DNA of 48,717 nt from Ignavibacteria bacterium (GTDB lineage Bacteria > Bacteroidota > Ignavibacteria > Kapaibacteriales > UBA2268). Position numbers and translations under genes: made by a program. Of this stretch, positions 26,921 to 35,127 are shown in pieces; within the stretch, counting starts at the first letter, position 1, and each line of letters opens with the position of its first letter. The stretch is taken from NCBI GenBank assembly GCA_016844745.1, contig JAERMQ010000032.1:1-48717 (forward strand), written 5' to 3'. The notes under the pieces were generated by a model, which was not told where the DNA came from, searched no databases, and saw only the letters and a list, made by a program, of their open reading frames with translations.

Positions 26921-29128
26921 ATGAAGATATCAACTTCCAGGATATTATATTTCTTTCTGCTTTGTTTATCAATACAGGTTACAAGCTATGCAAAAACAAT
27001 TACTATAAATGGAAGAGTATTTGATGAAAAATCTCAGGAACCCTTAGTCGGTGTAACTGCCAGAATTGAAAATACACCTTTCGGAGCTATTTCCGATAAA
27101 AATGGGAGGATATTGATTAAATCCATTCCTAATGATGATTATAAACTTATTTTATCAATGATAGGATATAAAACCAAAATTCTTGGATTAAATCCTGTCA
27201 AGTCCGATACACTGGAGTTTGCAGTATATTTGGAATCCCAACCGTTCCAGACTCAGGAAGTCATCGTATCTGCAAGCAAAAGACTCCAGGCAGTTCAAGA
27301 GGTTCCTATTTCCGTTTCGGTTATCGACAGCAGGTCGATTCTGCAGAGAAGTGTAACAAAACTTGATGAAGCTGTTTCTTATACACCGGGTATTAATATT
27401 TCAGGTGATGATATTAGCATAAGAGGTTCATCGGGTTTTGCTTTCGGTGTTGGTTCACGTGTCACTCTGCTATTGGACGGCTTTCCAATGCTTTCCGGGG
27501 ATTTAGGGGACATGAAGTTCGATGCGTTGCCTTTCTTCGTTTCAGAGCGTGTAGAAATCGTTAAAGGGGCAGGTTCAGCATTGTATGGTACCAGCGCCAT
27601 TGGTGGTGTTATCAATGTCGTTACCCGTCAACAAAAGGAAATTGGAGAAACCAGCTTCAGAGCCTTTTCGGGTTTCTATTCCAAACCGGTTTATCCACAA
27701 TGGGAGTTTGCTGAAGGCTACCAAACCAACTCAGGCTTTGATATTGGTTTTTCAAAAAAATTCGGCAAATTGTCGGCACTCTTGACAGGTGGGTATTACA
27801 CTGATAAGGGATATACTTTGTACAATGATTCTTATAGGGTAAACGGATTTGCCAAACTAAAATATGATTTTACAGAAGCTACTGATTTAGCAGTTGCAGG
27901 AGGATATTTTTCTGATGACCATGCCGACTGGGTATATTGGAATAGCCTCGATTCAGCCACAAAACCTCCGACTAATACTGACTTAACGATTAGATTGATT
28001 TCCCGGAAATTGGCTCTCAATGCCGAATTAAAGCATATTATATCAATCGATAATTTCTTAACTTTCAAAAACAGTATTCTCAAAACAAATTTTGAAAATA
28101 ATTATCCCGAAACATCCTCCGATTTCCGCGGCAGCAAAGCCTTGGGGTACAGTTCCGAACTTCAGATGAATTCAAGTATAATGGATTCTTCGATGCTTAC
28201 TTATGGAATAAATTTCAATTTCAATTCTGTTGAATCAAAAAATTTCGGTACTCATACCCAACAAATTATTGCAGCTTATGGACAAGGTGAATTCAAGCCA
28301 TTGGATAAAATTATTTTAACTGTTGGGCTACGTGGGGATTATGAAAACACACCAAGTGCAAAGCATTACTTCGAAGTATCTCCAAAAATTGGAATTTTAA
28401 TTAAGTTTACTGAAAATTTTCAATCAAGATGCTCTTTTGGATTCGGATTCCGAGCACCATCGATAGCTGAAAGGTTTTCGTCTATCAGGTATAATGGTTT
28501 AGATGTTTCCCCTAATCCGGATTTAAAGCCTGAGAGAAGTCGCTCGTTTGAAATCGGATACAATTACTTTATTCATTCCGGTGATATACCCTTTGAGATA
28601 GATTTATCATTTTTTGAGAATTATTTGAACAATTTGATAGAACCTAAGCCGCTTGCGGAAGATATAAAAAAAATAAAATTTATGAATATTACTGAAGCAA
28701 AGATTATTGGTGTTGAGCTTGGAGTGAAAACTTTTCTGCTTGGCTTCCTTGGGATTGAAACAGGGTTGACTGCAATGGACCCAATAGATTTATCCCTGAG
28801 ACAAACCTTAAAATATCGCGCTAATATAATTTGGTATTCAAGATGTATGATTGATTTATCAATTTGTCAATTTTTTACTGATTACAGATTTTTAAATAGA
28901 GTTGAAAATATTGACCACGAACTTCTTTTCTATCTTCCTAATGCAGATTCCCGTGTACCTATCCACACTCTCGATTTAAGATTGGTTCTTGATTTGAATA
29001 AATCTTTTTCACTTCCTTTATCACTAACAATCAATGCCAAAAATATATTGAATTATTATTATTCAACAGCGCCAGGAAACCTTGCACCGGTGCGATTTCT
29101 CGGTGTTCAATTGGATGGGAAATTTTAA
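26921..29128 (+). CDS. TonB-dependent outer-membrane receptor
   Basis: Encodes 735 residues. A signal peptide (1-24, ending TSYA) is followed by a carboxypeptidase-regulatory-like domain (about 26-112, INGRVFDEKSQEPLVGVTAR), then a plug domain (about 118-230) with VIVSASKRLQAVQEVPISVSVI, ISIRGSSGFAFGVGSRVTLL and VEIVKGAGSALYGTSAIGGV, and a 22-stranded barrel with many aromatic-rich strands, for example CSFGFGFRAPSIAERFSS and LKPERSRSFEIGYNYF. It imports a ligand across the outer membrane using TonB energy. The ligand is not obvious: there is no riboswitch, Fur-like site, SusD partner or periplasmic binding protein nearby. The upstream lipoprotein is its only neighbour. It is shorter than SusC-type glycan receptors and closer in size to siderophore, B12 or metal receptors. 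Confidence 0.93.
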   Translation: MKISTSRILYFFLLCLSIQVTSYAKTITINGRVFDEKSQEPLVGVTARIENTPFGAISDKNGRILIKSIPNDDYKLILSMIGYKTKILGLNPVKSDTLEFAVYLESQPFQTQEVIVSASKRLQAVQEVPISVSVIDSRSILQRSVTKLDEAVSYTPGINISGDDISIRGSSGFAFGVGSRVTLLLDGFPMLSGDLGDMKFDALPFFVSERVEIVKGAGSALYGTSAIGGVINVVTRQQKEIGETSFRAFSGFYSKPVYPQWEFAEGYQTNSGFDIGFSKKFGKLSALLTGGYYTDKGYTLYNDSYRVNGFAKLKYDFTEATDLAVAGGYFSDDHADWVYWNSLDSATKPPTNTDLTIRLISRKLALNAELKHIISIDNFLTFKNSILKTNFENNYPETSSDFRGSKALGYSSELQMNSSIMDSSMLTYGINFNFNSVESKNFGTHTQQIIAAYGQGEFKPLDKIILTVGLRGDYENTPSAKHYFEVSPKIGILIKFTENFQSRCSFGFGFRAPSIAERFSSIRYNGLDVSPNPDLKPERSRSFEIGYNYFIHSGDIPFEIDLSFFENYLNNLIEPKPLAEDIKKIKFMNITEAKIIGVELGVKTFLLGFLGIETGLTAMDPIDLSLRQTLKYRANIIWYSRCMIDLSICQFFTDYRFLNRVENIDHELLFYLPNADSRVPIHTLDLRLVLDLNKSFSLPLSLTINAKNILNYYYSTAPGNLAPVRFLGVQLDGKF

Positions 29129-29194
29129 TTTATAAAGAATTTTAATAAATGATAATTAATCCCCTTTCGATGTTGATTAAAAAACTGAAAAATG

Positions 29195-29272
29195 GAAGGA
29201 TGTCATTCTGAACGAAGTGAAGAATCCAGATTTGGTATTGGATTCTTCACTTCGTTCAGAATGACATCCTTC
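29195..29272. repeat. Dispersed palindromic repeat, copy B
   Basis: A perfect 34-bp inverted repeat (29195-29228 and 29239-29272) with a 10-base loop, carrying the same TGTCATTCTGAACGAAGTG core as copies A and D. It sits between the convergent TonB receptor and eIF2B-like genes and could act as a transcription stop for both. Confidence 0.93.
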
Positions 29273-29320
29273 TTGCTTTATAAATTATATCCTGATTATA
29301 CAATTAACTAACAAAAATAA

Positions 29321-29906
29321 TTATTGAAATTCCGGAAATATTTCATCGGAAAAAATCTTTGTAATAAACTCCGCAGGTATAATGTCGAAACCATCTTCTA
29401 TACTTTGTGAAGAAGAATATTTAAACGACTCGCCAATTACATAAAACGGTATCTTTTTTTGATTTAATTTCGCAACTTCAAGAGATGGAAAACCATTGAC
29501 TACACTGCCATCAAGCAGGATTTTATCTGCTCCGGTTAATATACAGGAAAAAATTTCAGAAGTTGATATCAATTGCTCCCTTTTAATTTGTTGCTTTAAT
29601 GCAGCAATCATCGGTAGATTGGTGTATTTTGTCGAGGAGATTATTTTTTATGATTTTAATCTGGGTTCGTTCGTTGATTTTTCGGAATTCAGCCAAAGCA
29701 TAATCGATAATATTTGAGACAGCCGCCATAGCCGGCTTTGCAGATTTTATTTCATTTGCAAATGCTTCGATTTCAGAACTAAGTTCGGTGTGAAATGTTG
29801 CCTCGATGAATTTGCAAAAAAGTTCCAATGCAGTCTTTGCAATCGTGCTACTGCCATTAGTATAATCATTCCTTATTGACTCAATGAAAGAAGACCTGTT
29901 TACCAT
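29321..29906 (-). pseudogene. Frameshifted eIF2B/ribose-1,5-bisphosphate isomerase-like gene
   Basis: Two overlapping reading frames carry the two halves of one protein. The first (29906 down to 29583) has FIESIRNDYTNGSSTIAKTA and SAKPAMAAVSNIIDYAL, matching the N-terminal half and the RPSMAPLxN-like motif of the eIF2B-alpha/R15P isomerase/MtnA family. The second (29611 down to 29321) has LTGADKILLDGSVVN and KIPFYVIGESFK, matching the conserved GAD..L.DG.VVN C-terminal motif. Removing one A from the A6 run (T-run at 29644-29649 on the plus strand) joins them into about 194 residues. Even when joined, it is shorter than usual family members (about 270-340) and seems to lack part of the central region. 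It could be a decayed gene, a sequencing error in the homopolymer, or a site of frameshifting. It lies upstream of copy B and downstream of gcvH. Confidence 0.7.
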
Positions 29907-29930
29907 TACATAAAAAAGAATTTTAAACCG

Positions 29931-29960
29931 AAAAAAAAGGCAGGACGAGCCTGCCTTTTA
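29931..29960 (-). terminator. Rho-independent terminator after gcvH
   Basis: AAAAGGCAGG-ACGAG-CCTGCCTTTT forms a 10-bp stem. On the minus strand it is followed by an eight-U tract and lies 18 bp after the gcvH stop codon. It separates gcvH from the frameshifted eIF2B-like gene. Confidence 0.92.
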
Positions 29961-29977
29961 AACAATTTAAATAATTA

Positions 29978-30358
29978 TCAATGACCTGCATATTGCTTAT
30001 AAGTTTCAGCATCCATCAGGTCGTCAAGTTCCGATGGGTCGGTAATTTCAATTTTAATCATCCAGCCTTCTTCGTAGGGTGAATTGTTGACAACTTCAGG
30101 ATTATCATTAAGACTGCGATTGATTTCAATCACTTTACCACTTGCGGGAGCTAATATATCGGCTACGGTTTTTACTGCTTCAATCGTTCCGAAACTTTCA
30201 TTTTTGTTTACACTGGTTAAATCATCTGCTATATCGACATAAACTACATCGCCAAGTTCGCCCTGTGCATGGTCTGTAACGCCAATAGTACCTATATTAC
30301 TCTCAACGCGTATCCATTCATGGTCGTTTGTGTACTTTAAATTTTCCGGGAAAACCAT
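29978..30358 (-). CDS. gcvH: Glycine cleavage system H protein
   Basis: Encodes 126 residues, normal for GcvH. The lipoyl attachment motif ESFGTIEAVKTVADI places the lipoylated Lys at residue 63. DHEWIRVESNIGTIGVTDHAQGELG and the C-terminal PYEEGWMIKIEITDP are also standard. GcvH carries the aminomethyl group between the P, T and L proteins of glycine decarboxylase in the cytoplasm. The other gcv genes are not in the window. It has its own promoter (TTG-N20-TAATTTTG) and terminator, so it is a single-gene unit, divergent from the ClpB-like gene. Confidence 0.98.
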   Translation of the reverse strand: MVFPENLKYTNDHEWIRVESNIGTIGVTDHAQGELGDVVYVDIADDLTSVNKNESFGTIEAVKTVADILAPASGKVIEINRSLNDNPEVVNNSPYEEGWMIKIEITDPSELDDLMDAETYKQYAGH

Positions 30359-30414
30359 TTTTTCTCCATTATTTGTTCATTTTACATTATTCAGAATTTT
30401 TTTCTAAGAAAAAA

Positions 30415-30445
30415 CAAAATTAGTGATTTTTATTATTCTATTCAA
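30415..30445 (-). promoter_or_regulatory. Promoter of gcvH (TTG-N20-TAATTTTG)
   Basis: On the minus strand, TTG (30443-30445) is followed after 20 bases by TAATTTTG (30415-30422), 57 bp before the gcvH start. Both boxes and the spacing fit the Bacteroidota -33/-7 promoter model. It is the only clear two-box promoter that I found in the window. Confidence 0.65.
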
Positions 30446-30564
30446 AGTTTGAATTGAAAAATATTCTTTGAAATTATTTTTAAATCATTTTATAAAAATA
30501 TTTTACAGGATGCTTAAATATTTTGTTGATAATAAAAAAAATGAATAAATTCGCAGTAAGTTGG

Positions 30565-30572
30565 TAATTTTG
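30565..30572 (+). promoter_or_regulatory. Putative -7 promoter element TAATTTTG for the ClpB-like gene
   Basis: TAATTTTG lies 35 bp before the ATG at 30608 and matches the -7 consensus exactly as used by gcvH on the other strand. No TTG is found at the expected -33 distance. A GGAG ribosome-binding site (30599-30602) follows, so the shortened clpB has its own transcription and translation start signals. Confidence 0.45.
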
Positions 30573-30607
30573 TAATAAGAAAAAGAATCTTGAAAACCGG
30601 AGAATAA

Positions 30608-31942
30608 ATGGGGGAGACAGAACTAACCTATCAAACAGAAAGAAGATTTGAAGAAGTTGAACATGAAATAAGCGAATTGCGCCTGACCCAGCAGCATTTG
30701 ACTGAACGATGGAATCAGGAAAAAAGATATATAAGAGAGATTCAATCCTTTAAAGCTAAAATTGAGGAATTCAAGCAACAAGCTGATGAATTCGAAAGAC
30801 AGGGCAATTTAGCTAAAGTTGCCGAAATTCGCTATGGTTCTATTTTAACTCTTGAAAAAAATTTGAATAATGCTCATCAGAGTTTGAGTTCTATTCAGGC
30901 AAACGGTAAGTTGCTGAAGGAAGAAGTTGATAGTGAGGATATTGCAGAAATTGTTGCCCGTTGGACAGGTATCCCGGTTCATAAAATGTTAGAATCAGAG
31001 CGTATCAAATTGCTGAAAATCGAAGAACGAATTGAAAAAAGGGTTGTAGGGCAGAACGAAGCTGTTTCAGTCATAGCAAATGCCATAAGACGATCGCGTG
31101 CAGGAATTTCAGATAGCTCGAAGCCGATTGGTACCTTTATTTTTCTTGGCACTACCGGAGTTGGGAAAACCGAAATGGCAAGGGCATTGGCAGAGTTCCT
31201 GTTTGATGATGAGAATTCTCTTGTAAGAATCGATATGAGCGAGTATATGGAAAAATTCTCTGTTTCGAGATTAATCGGCGCTCCTCCCGGTTATATCGGT
31301 TATGAAGAGGGCGGACAGCTTACCGAAGCAGTTCGCCGCAGACCTTATTCCGTTGTATTGTTAGATGAAATTGAGAAGGCAAACGGCGATGTACTAAACG
31401 TATTATTACAAGCACTCGATGATGGCAGATTGACAGATGGAAAAGGCAGGACAGTAAATTTTCGAAATACTATTATTATAATGACTTCAAATCTTGGCAC
31501 TGAATTGCTTCAGGAAAAAATTCATGATTTGACAAACGATAACCGGAATAGGGTCTTTAATTCATTGAAAGTAGTCTTGTTTGAAATGCTTCGCAAAACA
31601 CTGAAACCGGAATTCTTAAACAGAATTGATGAGGTCGTTCTTTTCAATCCACTAACAGCAAAGGATATGGCTGAAATAGCCAAGTTGCAGTTTGTTCGAC
31701 TCACTTCAAAGTTATCAGCAAATGGAATTGAACTTCAAATCGATGACAATGCATTAGAATGGTTGACAAAAATAGGTTTTGACCCGCAATACGGAGCAAG
31801 ACCATTAAAACGTGCAATTCAAAAATATTTGGCTGACCCCCTTTCGAAAAAGCTGTTGGCATCTGAGATTACATCCGGTGATACCGTAATAATCTCAAGT
31901 TCCGATACAGGTGAATTCATTTTTTTAAAAAACAGCCGATAA
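30608..31942 (+). CDS. N-terminally shortened ClpB: middle domain plus second AAA+ domain only
   Basis: Encodes 444 residues that match the C-terminal half of ClpB almost throughout. Residues 1-115 are the coiled-coil middle domain (HLTERWNQEK, ERQGNLAKVAEIRYGSI). Residues about 130-340 are the second AAA+ domain with Walker A GTTGVGKT (180-187), pore-loop segment GAPPGYIGYEEGGQL, Walker B LLDEIEKA (Asp253/Glu254) and arginine-finger motif EFLNRID (Arg339). Sensor-2 GARPLKR (Arg398) lies in the small C-terminal subdomain. The N-domain and first AAA+ domain of full ClpB (about 850-870 residues) are absent, and the 249 bp upstream contain no remnant of them. Catalytic residues look intact, though the usual GPTGVGKT has Thr for Pro. 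A ribosome-binding site precedes the ATG. It is probably a functional specialised paralog rather than a pseudogene. A VWA-OmpA-SPOR lipoprotein gene follows after 36 bp. Confidence 0.93.
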   Translation: MGETELTYQTERRFEEVEHEISELRLTQQHLTERWNQEKRYIREIQSFKAKIEEFKQQADEFERQGNLAKVAEIRYGSILTLEKNLNNAHQSLSSIQANGKLLKEEVDSEDIAEIVARWTGIPVHKMLESERIKLLKIEERIEKRVVGQNEAVSVIANAIRRSRAGISDSSKPIGTFIFLGTTGVGKTEMARALAEFLFDDENSLVRIDMSEYMEKFSVSRLIGAPPGYIGYEEGGQLTEAVRRRPYSVVLLDEIEKANGDVLNVLLQALDDGRLTDGKGRTVNFRNTIIIMTSNLGTELLQEKIHDLTNDNRNRVFNSLKVVLFEMLRKTLKPEFLNRIDEVVLFNPLTAKDMAEIAKLQFVRLTSKLSANGIELQIDDNALEWLTKIGFDPQYGARPLKRAIQKYLADPLSKKLLASEITSGDTVIISSSDTGEFIFLKNSR

Positions 31943-31978
31943 TTATTTACTAATAAAGGTAATTGTAGGGAAACAGTT

Positions 31979-33850
31979 ATGCAAAAAGGATTATGCACAA
32001 AAAAGTATAGATGGATACCGCTGTCTATTATCTTAATATTATATTCCTGCTCATCACCAAAACCGATAACATTCAATGATTTCCGTGGATTTTCTGAAAT
32101 AATGCCGGGAGATTCGGTTCAATTAAAATGGTCATTCGGCAATACCGATAAGGTAAAGATTGAAGGATTTGACAGTGTTTTTGCCGCTACCGATAGTATT
32201 ACAGTTCATCCCAACGAAACTACAATTTATTATTTTGATGCATTTCAAACCAATCAGGATTCCATCCGGTTGTATTGGAGAATCGCATCAAAAGAGATTA
32301 CAAAACCTAAAGAAACAAAACCGGGTCCTGAACCTGAAACCAATACTAATTTATCTCCTGAATTTTTCAGTGGTTCTGTCAGAACTTCAGAAACTAATCC
32401 ATCAATGCTAAAAATAATGAGGATTATGTATCCAGAAGATGATTCAGAGGATTTTGTTGCCCGGGTTATGTTATTAGATAAAAACGGGAATTATTTTAAC
32501 GGTTATAAACCTGAATCAGAAGCACATATTTTTACAGTAGCAGCTTGTGATACAGATGAAACTTCGGAAATTTATACAAAAATCAGGGATGAAAAATTCG
32601 TCAAAGAGACTCATAATTTATCGGTTGCTTTTACATTGGATAATTCGGCTCAGGCTTATGCAAGTCGTGATGTGTTCGACTCTGTCAAATCATATATCAG
32701 GAAATCGCAAAATAATCTGAATTGGACATTTTCCTACTATAATCATAATCCATCAAAATCTATTCCGGTATCGCCTTCAGATAAGGCTCTTCCTATTATT
32801 TCAAAAATGAATTTACCCGAACCTAATGGTTTGAATGGATATTATAAAGCAAATTGTCAATCTCTCTGGAATTTATGCACTGATTCAAAGGAAAGAAATT
32901 TAGTTCAGATTCAAATTGTTTTCGGAGCTGATAATTCCTCTGTTATTTATAATGAATCTGACGTTATCGATGTTGCAATAAAGAATCGAGTACCGATTTA
33001 TATAATTGCAATCGGTGATGCAGTTGATAGCTATACATTAAAGTATATCACTTCAGCTACGGGTGGTAAGTTTTATCATTTGACAGATGATAAAATACAA
33101 TTTATCAAACAGATTTTTGATGAAATTATTTTTTCAAATCAAAATTATTATGAAATCGAGGTTCCTGCTTCATTTTTGAAAAAGCATTGCAGTACGGCAT
33201 TTTTAAGTGTAAATATCAGGGAAGAAGAAGAAATACTTACTGATAATACACATTTAGTATTTGAATATCAACCACTGTACCAGAAATATCAGGCTATTGC
33301 ATCTTTTCAAGAGCTTGGGACGGAACTCACGCCAGACTTTAATGAAAATATACGTTCCCTGGCACGTGTCCTGAAGGATAATCCGGGAAATTCAATTAAA
33401 CTTATTGGTCATTCGAGTTATGAAATTGATGAAGCGGAAGATATAGAACTAGCAAAGAGAAGGGCTGAGGTAGTAGAATCCAGGCTTGTGGAATTGGGAG
33501 TCGATGAAAAACAGGTTTTTATCAAGTCAGAGGGGAGTAATAATCCGATTTATTATTTTCAGGAATATTCATGGCAGAAATATTATAACCGGAGAGTAGA
33601 TGTACGCTGGCTAAATCCGGAACTATTGCCTTATGAAATAATCGCCGGGATATATCCGAGTGAAACTCTTGCTTTGATAAGTGTTGATAAATGGTCTAAA
33701 TTAGGTAAACTTGCATATTACGAGCGATATTTGCAGAACGGTAATCCTGTATATCGAATAAAGCTATGGGGCTTCAGAACACGTGACCAGGCTGTCCAGG
33801 AATTAAATAAATTAAAAAAGAAAAGTAAAGATTCTTATAATATAGATTGA
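31979..33850 (+). CDS. Lipoprotein with VWA-like, OmpA-like and SPOR-like domains
   Basis: Encodes 623 residues. The signal segment IPLSIILILYSC ends in a lipobox with Cys at about 24. Residues about 30-100 look like an immunoglobulin-like domain (GDSVQLKWSFGNTDKVKIEG). Residues about 150-390 resemble a VWA domain with a degenerate metal site (VAFTLDNSAQAY instead of DxSxS) and strands such as VPIYIIAIGDAVDSYTLKYI. Residues about 440-555 are OmpA-like (SIKLIGHSSYE, AKRRAEVVESRLVELGVDE, NRRVDVRW), which normally binds peptidoglycan. The last 65 residues look like a SPOR domain (ALISVDKWSKLG, YRIKLWGFRTRDQAVQELNKL). This predicts an envelope protein anchored in the outer membrane and gripping the cell wall. 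It follows the half-ClpB by 36 bp. Confidence 0.85.
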   Translation: MQKGLCTKKYRWIPLSIILILYSCSSPKPITFNDFRGFSEIMPGDSVQLKWSFGNTDKVKIEGFDSVFAATDSITVHPNETTIYYFDAFQTNQDSIRLYWRIASKEITKPKETKPGPEPETNTNLSPEFFSGSVRTSETNPSMLKIMRIMYPEDDSEDFVARVMLLDKNGNYFNGYKPESEAHIFTVAACDTDETSEIYTKIRDEKFVKETHNLSVAFTLDNSAQAYASRDVFDSVKSYIRKSQNNLNWTFSYYNHNPSKSIPVSPSDKALPIISKMNLPEPNGLNGYYKANCQSLWNLCTDSKERNLVQIQIVFGADNSSVIYNESDVIDVAIKNRVPIYIIAIGDAVDSYTLKYITSATGGKFYHLTDDKIQFIKQIFDEIIFSNQNYYEIEVPASFLKKHCSTAFLSVNIREEEEILTDNTHLVFEYQPLYQKYQAIASFQELGTELTPDFNENIRSLARVLKDNPGNSIKLIGHSSYEIDEAEDIELAKRRAEVVESRLVELGVDEKQVFIKSEGSNNPIYYFQEYSWQKYYNRRVDVRWLNPELLPYEIIAGIYPSETLALISVDKWSKLGKLAYYERYLQNGNPVYRIKLWGFRTRDQAVQELNKLKKKSKDSYNID

Positions 33851-33910
33851 TTAACATTAAAATTTTTGATTTGTCATTCCTACAAATGAAGTTATTCTAA
33901 ATTTCAAGTT

Positions 33911-33989
33911 GAATGTCATTCAGAGCGAAGCGAAGAATCCAGTCCCAATGCTGCTACTGGATTCTTCACTTCGCTTACGAATGACATTC
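33911..33989. repeat. Dispersed palindromic repeat, copy C (diverged)
   Basis: An imperfect inverted repeat, 33911-33942 with 33957-33989, with the variant core GTCATTCAGAGCGAAGCGAAG and mismatches between arms. It fills most of the 200-bp gap between two convergent genes. It is the most diverged of the four copies. Confidence 0.88.
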
Positions 33990-34050
33990 TTCTATTTTTT
34001 TTATTTCTCAGCTATGAAATTTTAAAATATTTTTGGTCAATTCGAAGAAA

Positions 34051-35127
34051 TTAAAATCTTACCGAACCTAATTTAATCGGGAAAGGATATATCAGAAAAA
34101 AGCGTGTCCCTGTCTGCCCAATTTCGATTGCCGGAGCAGGTAATTTTATTAAATTAAATGTCTGTTTCAACCAATTACCGTAATCGCCCAAATCGGGTAA
34201 TATTTTGACTAAGTCATAATCCAATGCAATAATGAATTTCATATTGCCATAAGCTTGTGGATTGATATATACCGACTTTTCCCTATTCAGATAAGGCAGG
34301 TCTTCCGGTGCACTGCCACAGAGATTTCTGACGGCATACCCTAATGAAAGCCCGAGCCATGATGGACAAAACTTTTTGTAATCTTCCGGAAGCATATTGT
34401 GAATATTTAAGGATAACCATGCCGTATGTGAAGAATAATCATCAATTAAATTTTCAGATGGATAACGAGGCAGTTCACCATGCCATTTTGCAGGGATTAT
34501 TGTAAATTTTGGAGTAAAGTTCTGAAGGTAAGGAAAAATTCCCTGAAGATAAAATAAACCGCATCCTAATAAATTGAAATAATAATCACTCGGTGAAAAA
34601 CCCCAATTAGTCCCAAATCCGTCCTGGATTTCGATATAAGTCATGTAGCCTAAGCCCATCAAAGTACCATACAACTGTGTATTTTCATAACCGACACCAC
34701 ATTCGAGAAATAACTCCCTGAAAAAGTAACTGCCAAAATATCCTCCCCATAAGTGACCACCGAATTTATCTGCATAAGCAGCATAAGCGCCGTCTTCCTG
34801 AATATGAAATGTGCTTTGGGTTTTCCATATTGTATTCAACTGTAATGAATGTTGGGCAATAAATATTGTAGTTGCTGTTACACTTGTAATAATTGTTGGT
34901 ACCGGTCGGATATGAGTTTTTATATAAGGTAATGAGCCATCAATAAGGAATCGTTGAGTATCAGCATATTTGAATTTTTCTGGTGATAAGAATTTTAAAG
35001 TATCTGATTCTGCTTTAGAAGGTGATGATAATTGAGAAATTATTTCGATAGGATTGAAACAACAAAATAAAAATGTCGGAATGATAAAACGAAGGAGAAA
35101 AGTTGCCATCTTATTCTCAATCCTCAT
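34051..35127 (-). CDS. DUF2279-like envelope protein
   Basis: Encodes about 358 residues from the ATG at 35127; alternative ATGs at 35148 and 35109 are also possible, and the start is uncertain. A signal peptide (ATFLLRFIIPTFLFCCF) is followed by a conserved core: FHIQEDGAYAAYADKFGGHLWGGYF, ECGVGYENTQLYGTLMG and EIQDGFGTNWGFSPSDYYFN. The D-K-F-G-G-H and G-F-S-P-S-D motifs fit the DUF2279 family of predicted periplasmic or outer-membrane proteins of Bacteroidota, whose function is unknown. The start overlaps the end of ftsW, so it is likely translationally coupled to the murD-ftsW operon, perhaps linking it to cell-envelope growth. Confidence 0.75.
   Translation of the reverse strand: MRIENKMATFLLRFIIPTFLFCCFNPIEIISQLSSPSKAESDTLKFLSPEKFKYADTQRFLIDGSLPYIKTHIRPVPTIITSVTATTIFIAQHSLQLNTIWKTQSTFHIQEDGAYAAYADKFGGHLWGGYFGSYFFRELFLECGVGYENTQLYGTLMGLGYMTYIEIQDGFGTNWGFSPSDYYFNLLGCGLFYLQGIFPYLQNFTPKFTIIPAKWHGELPRYPSENLIDDYSSHTAWLSLNIHNMLPEDYKKFCPSWLGLSLGYAVRNLCGSAPEDLPYLNREKSVYINPQAYGNMKFIIALDYDLVKILPDLGDYGNWLKQTFNLIKLPAPAIEIGQTGTRFFLIYPFPIKLGSVRF

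Noticed and set aside
26921..29128. TonB receptor as BtuB, partner of the BtuG-like protein
   Set aside because: It is 25 kb away and has no cobalamin riboswitch. Nothing in its plug or barrel that I can read points to B12, so only a generic receptor call is given.
29321..29611. Second half of the eIF2B-like gene as an independent 96-residue gene
   Set aside because: It starts in the middle of the fold and continues the upstream frame after a one-base shift, so it is better read as part of one broken gene.
30359..30607. Remnant of the missing ClpB N-terminal half upstream of the half-ClpB
   Set aside because: The region is non-coding in all frames as far as I can see and carries promoter-like elements for two divergent genes.
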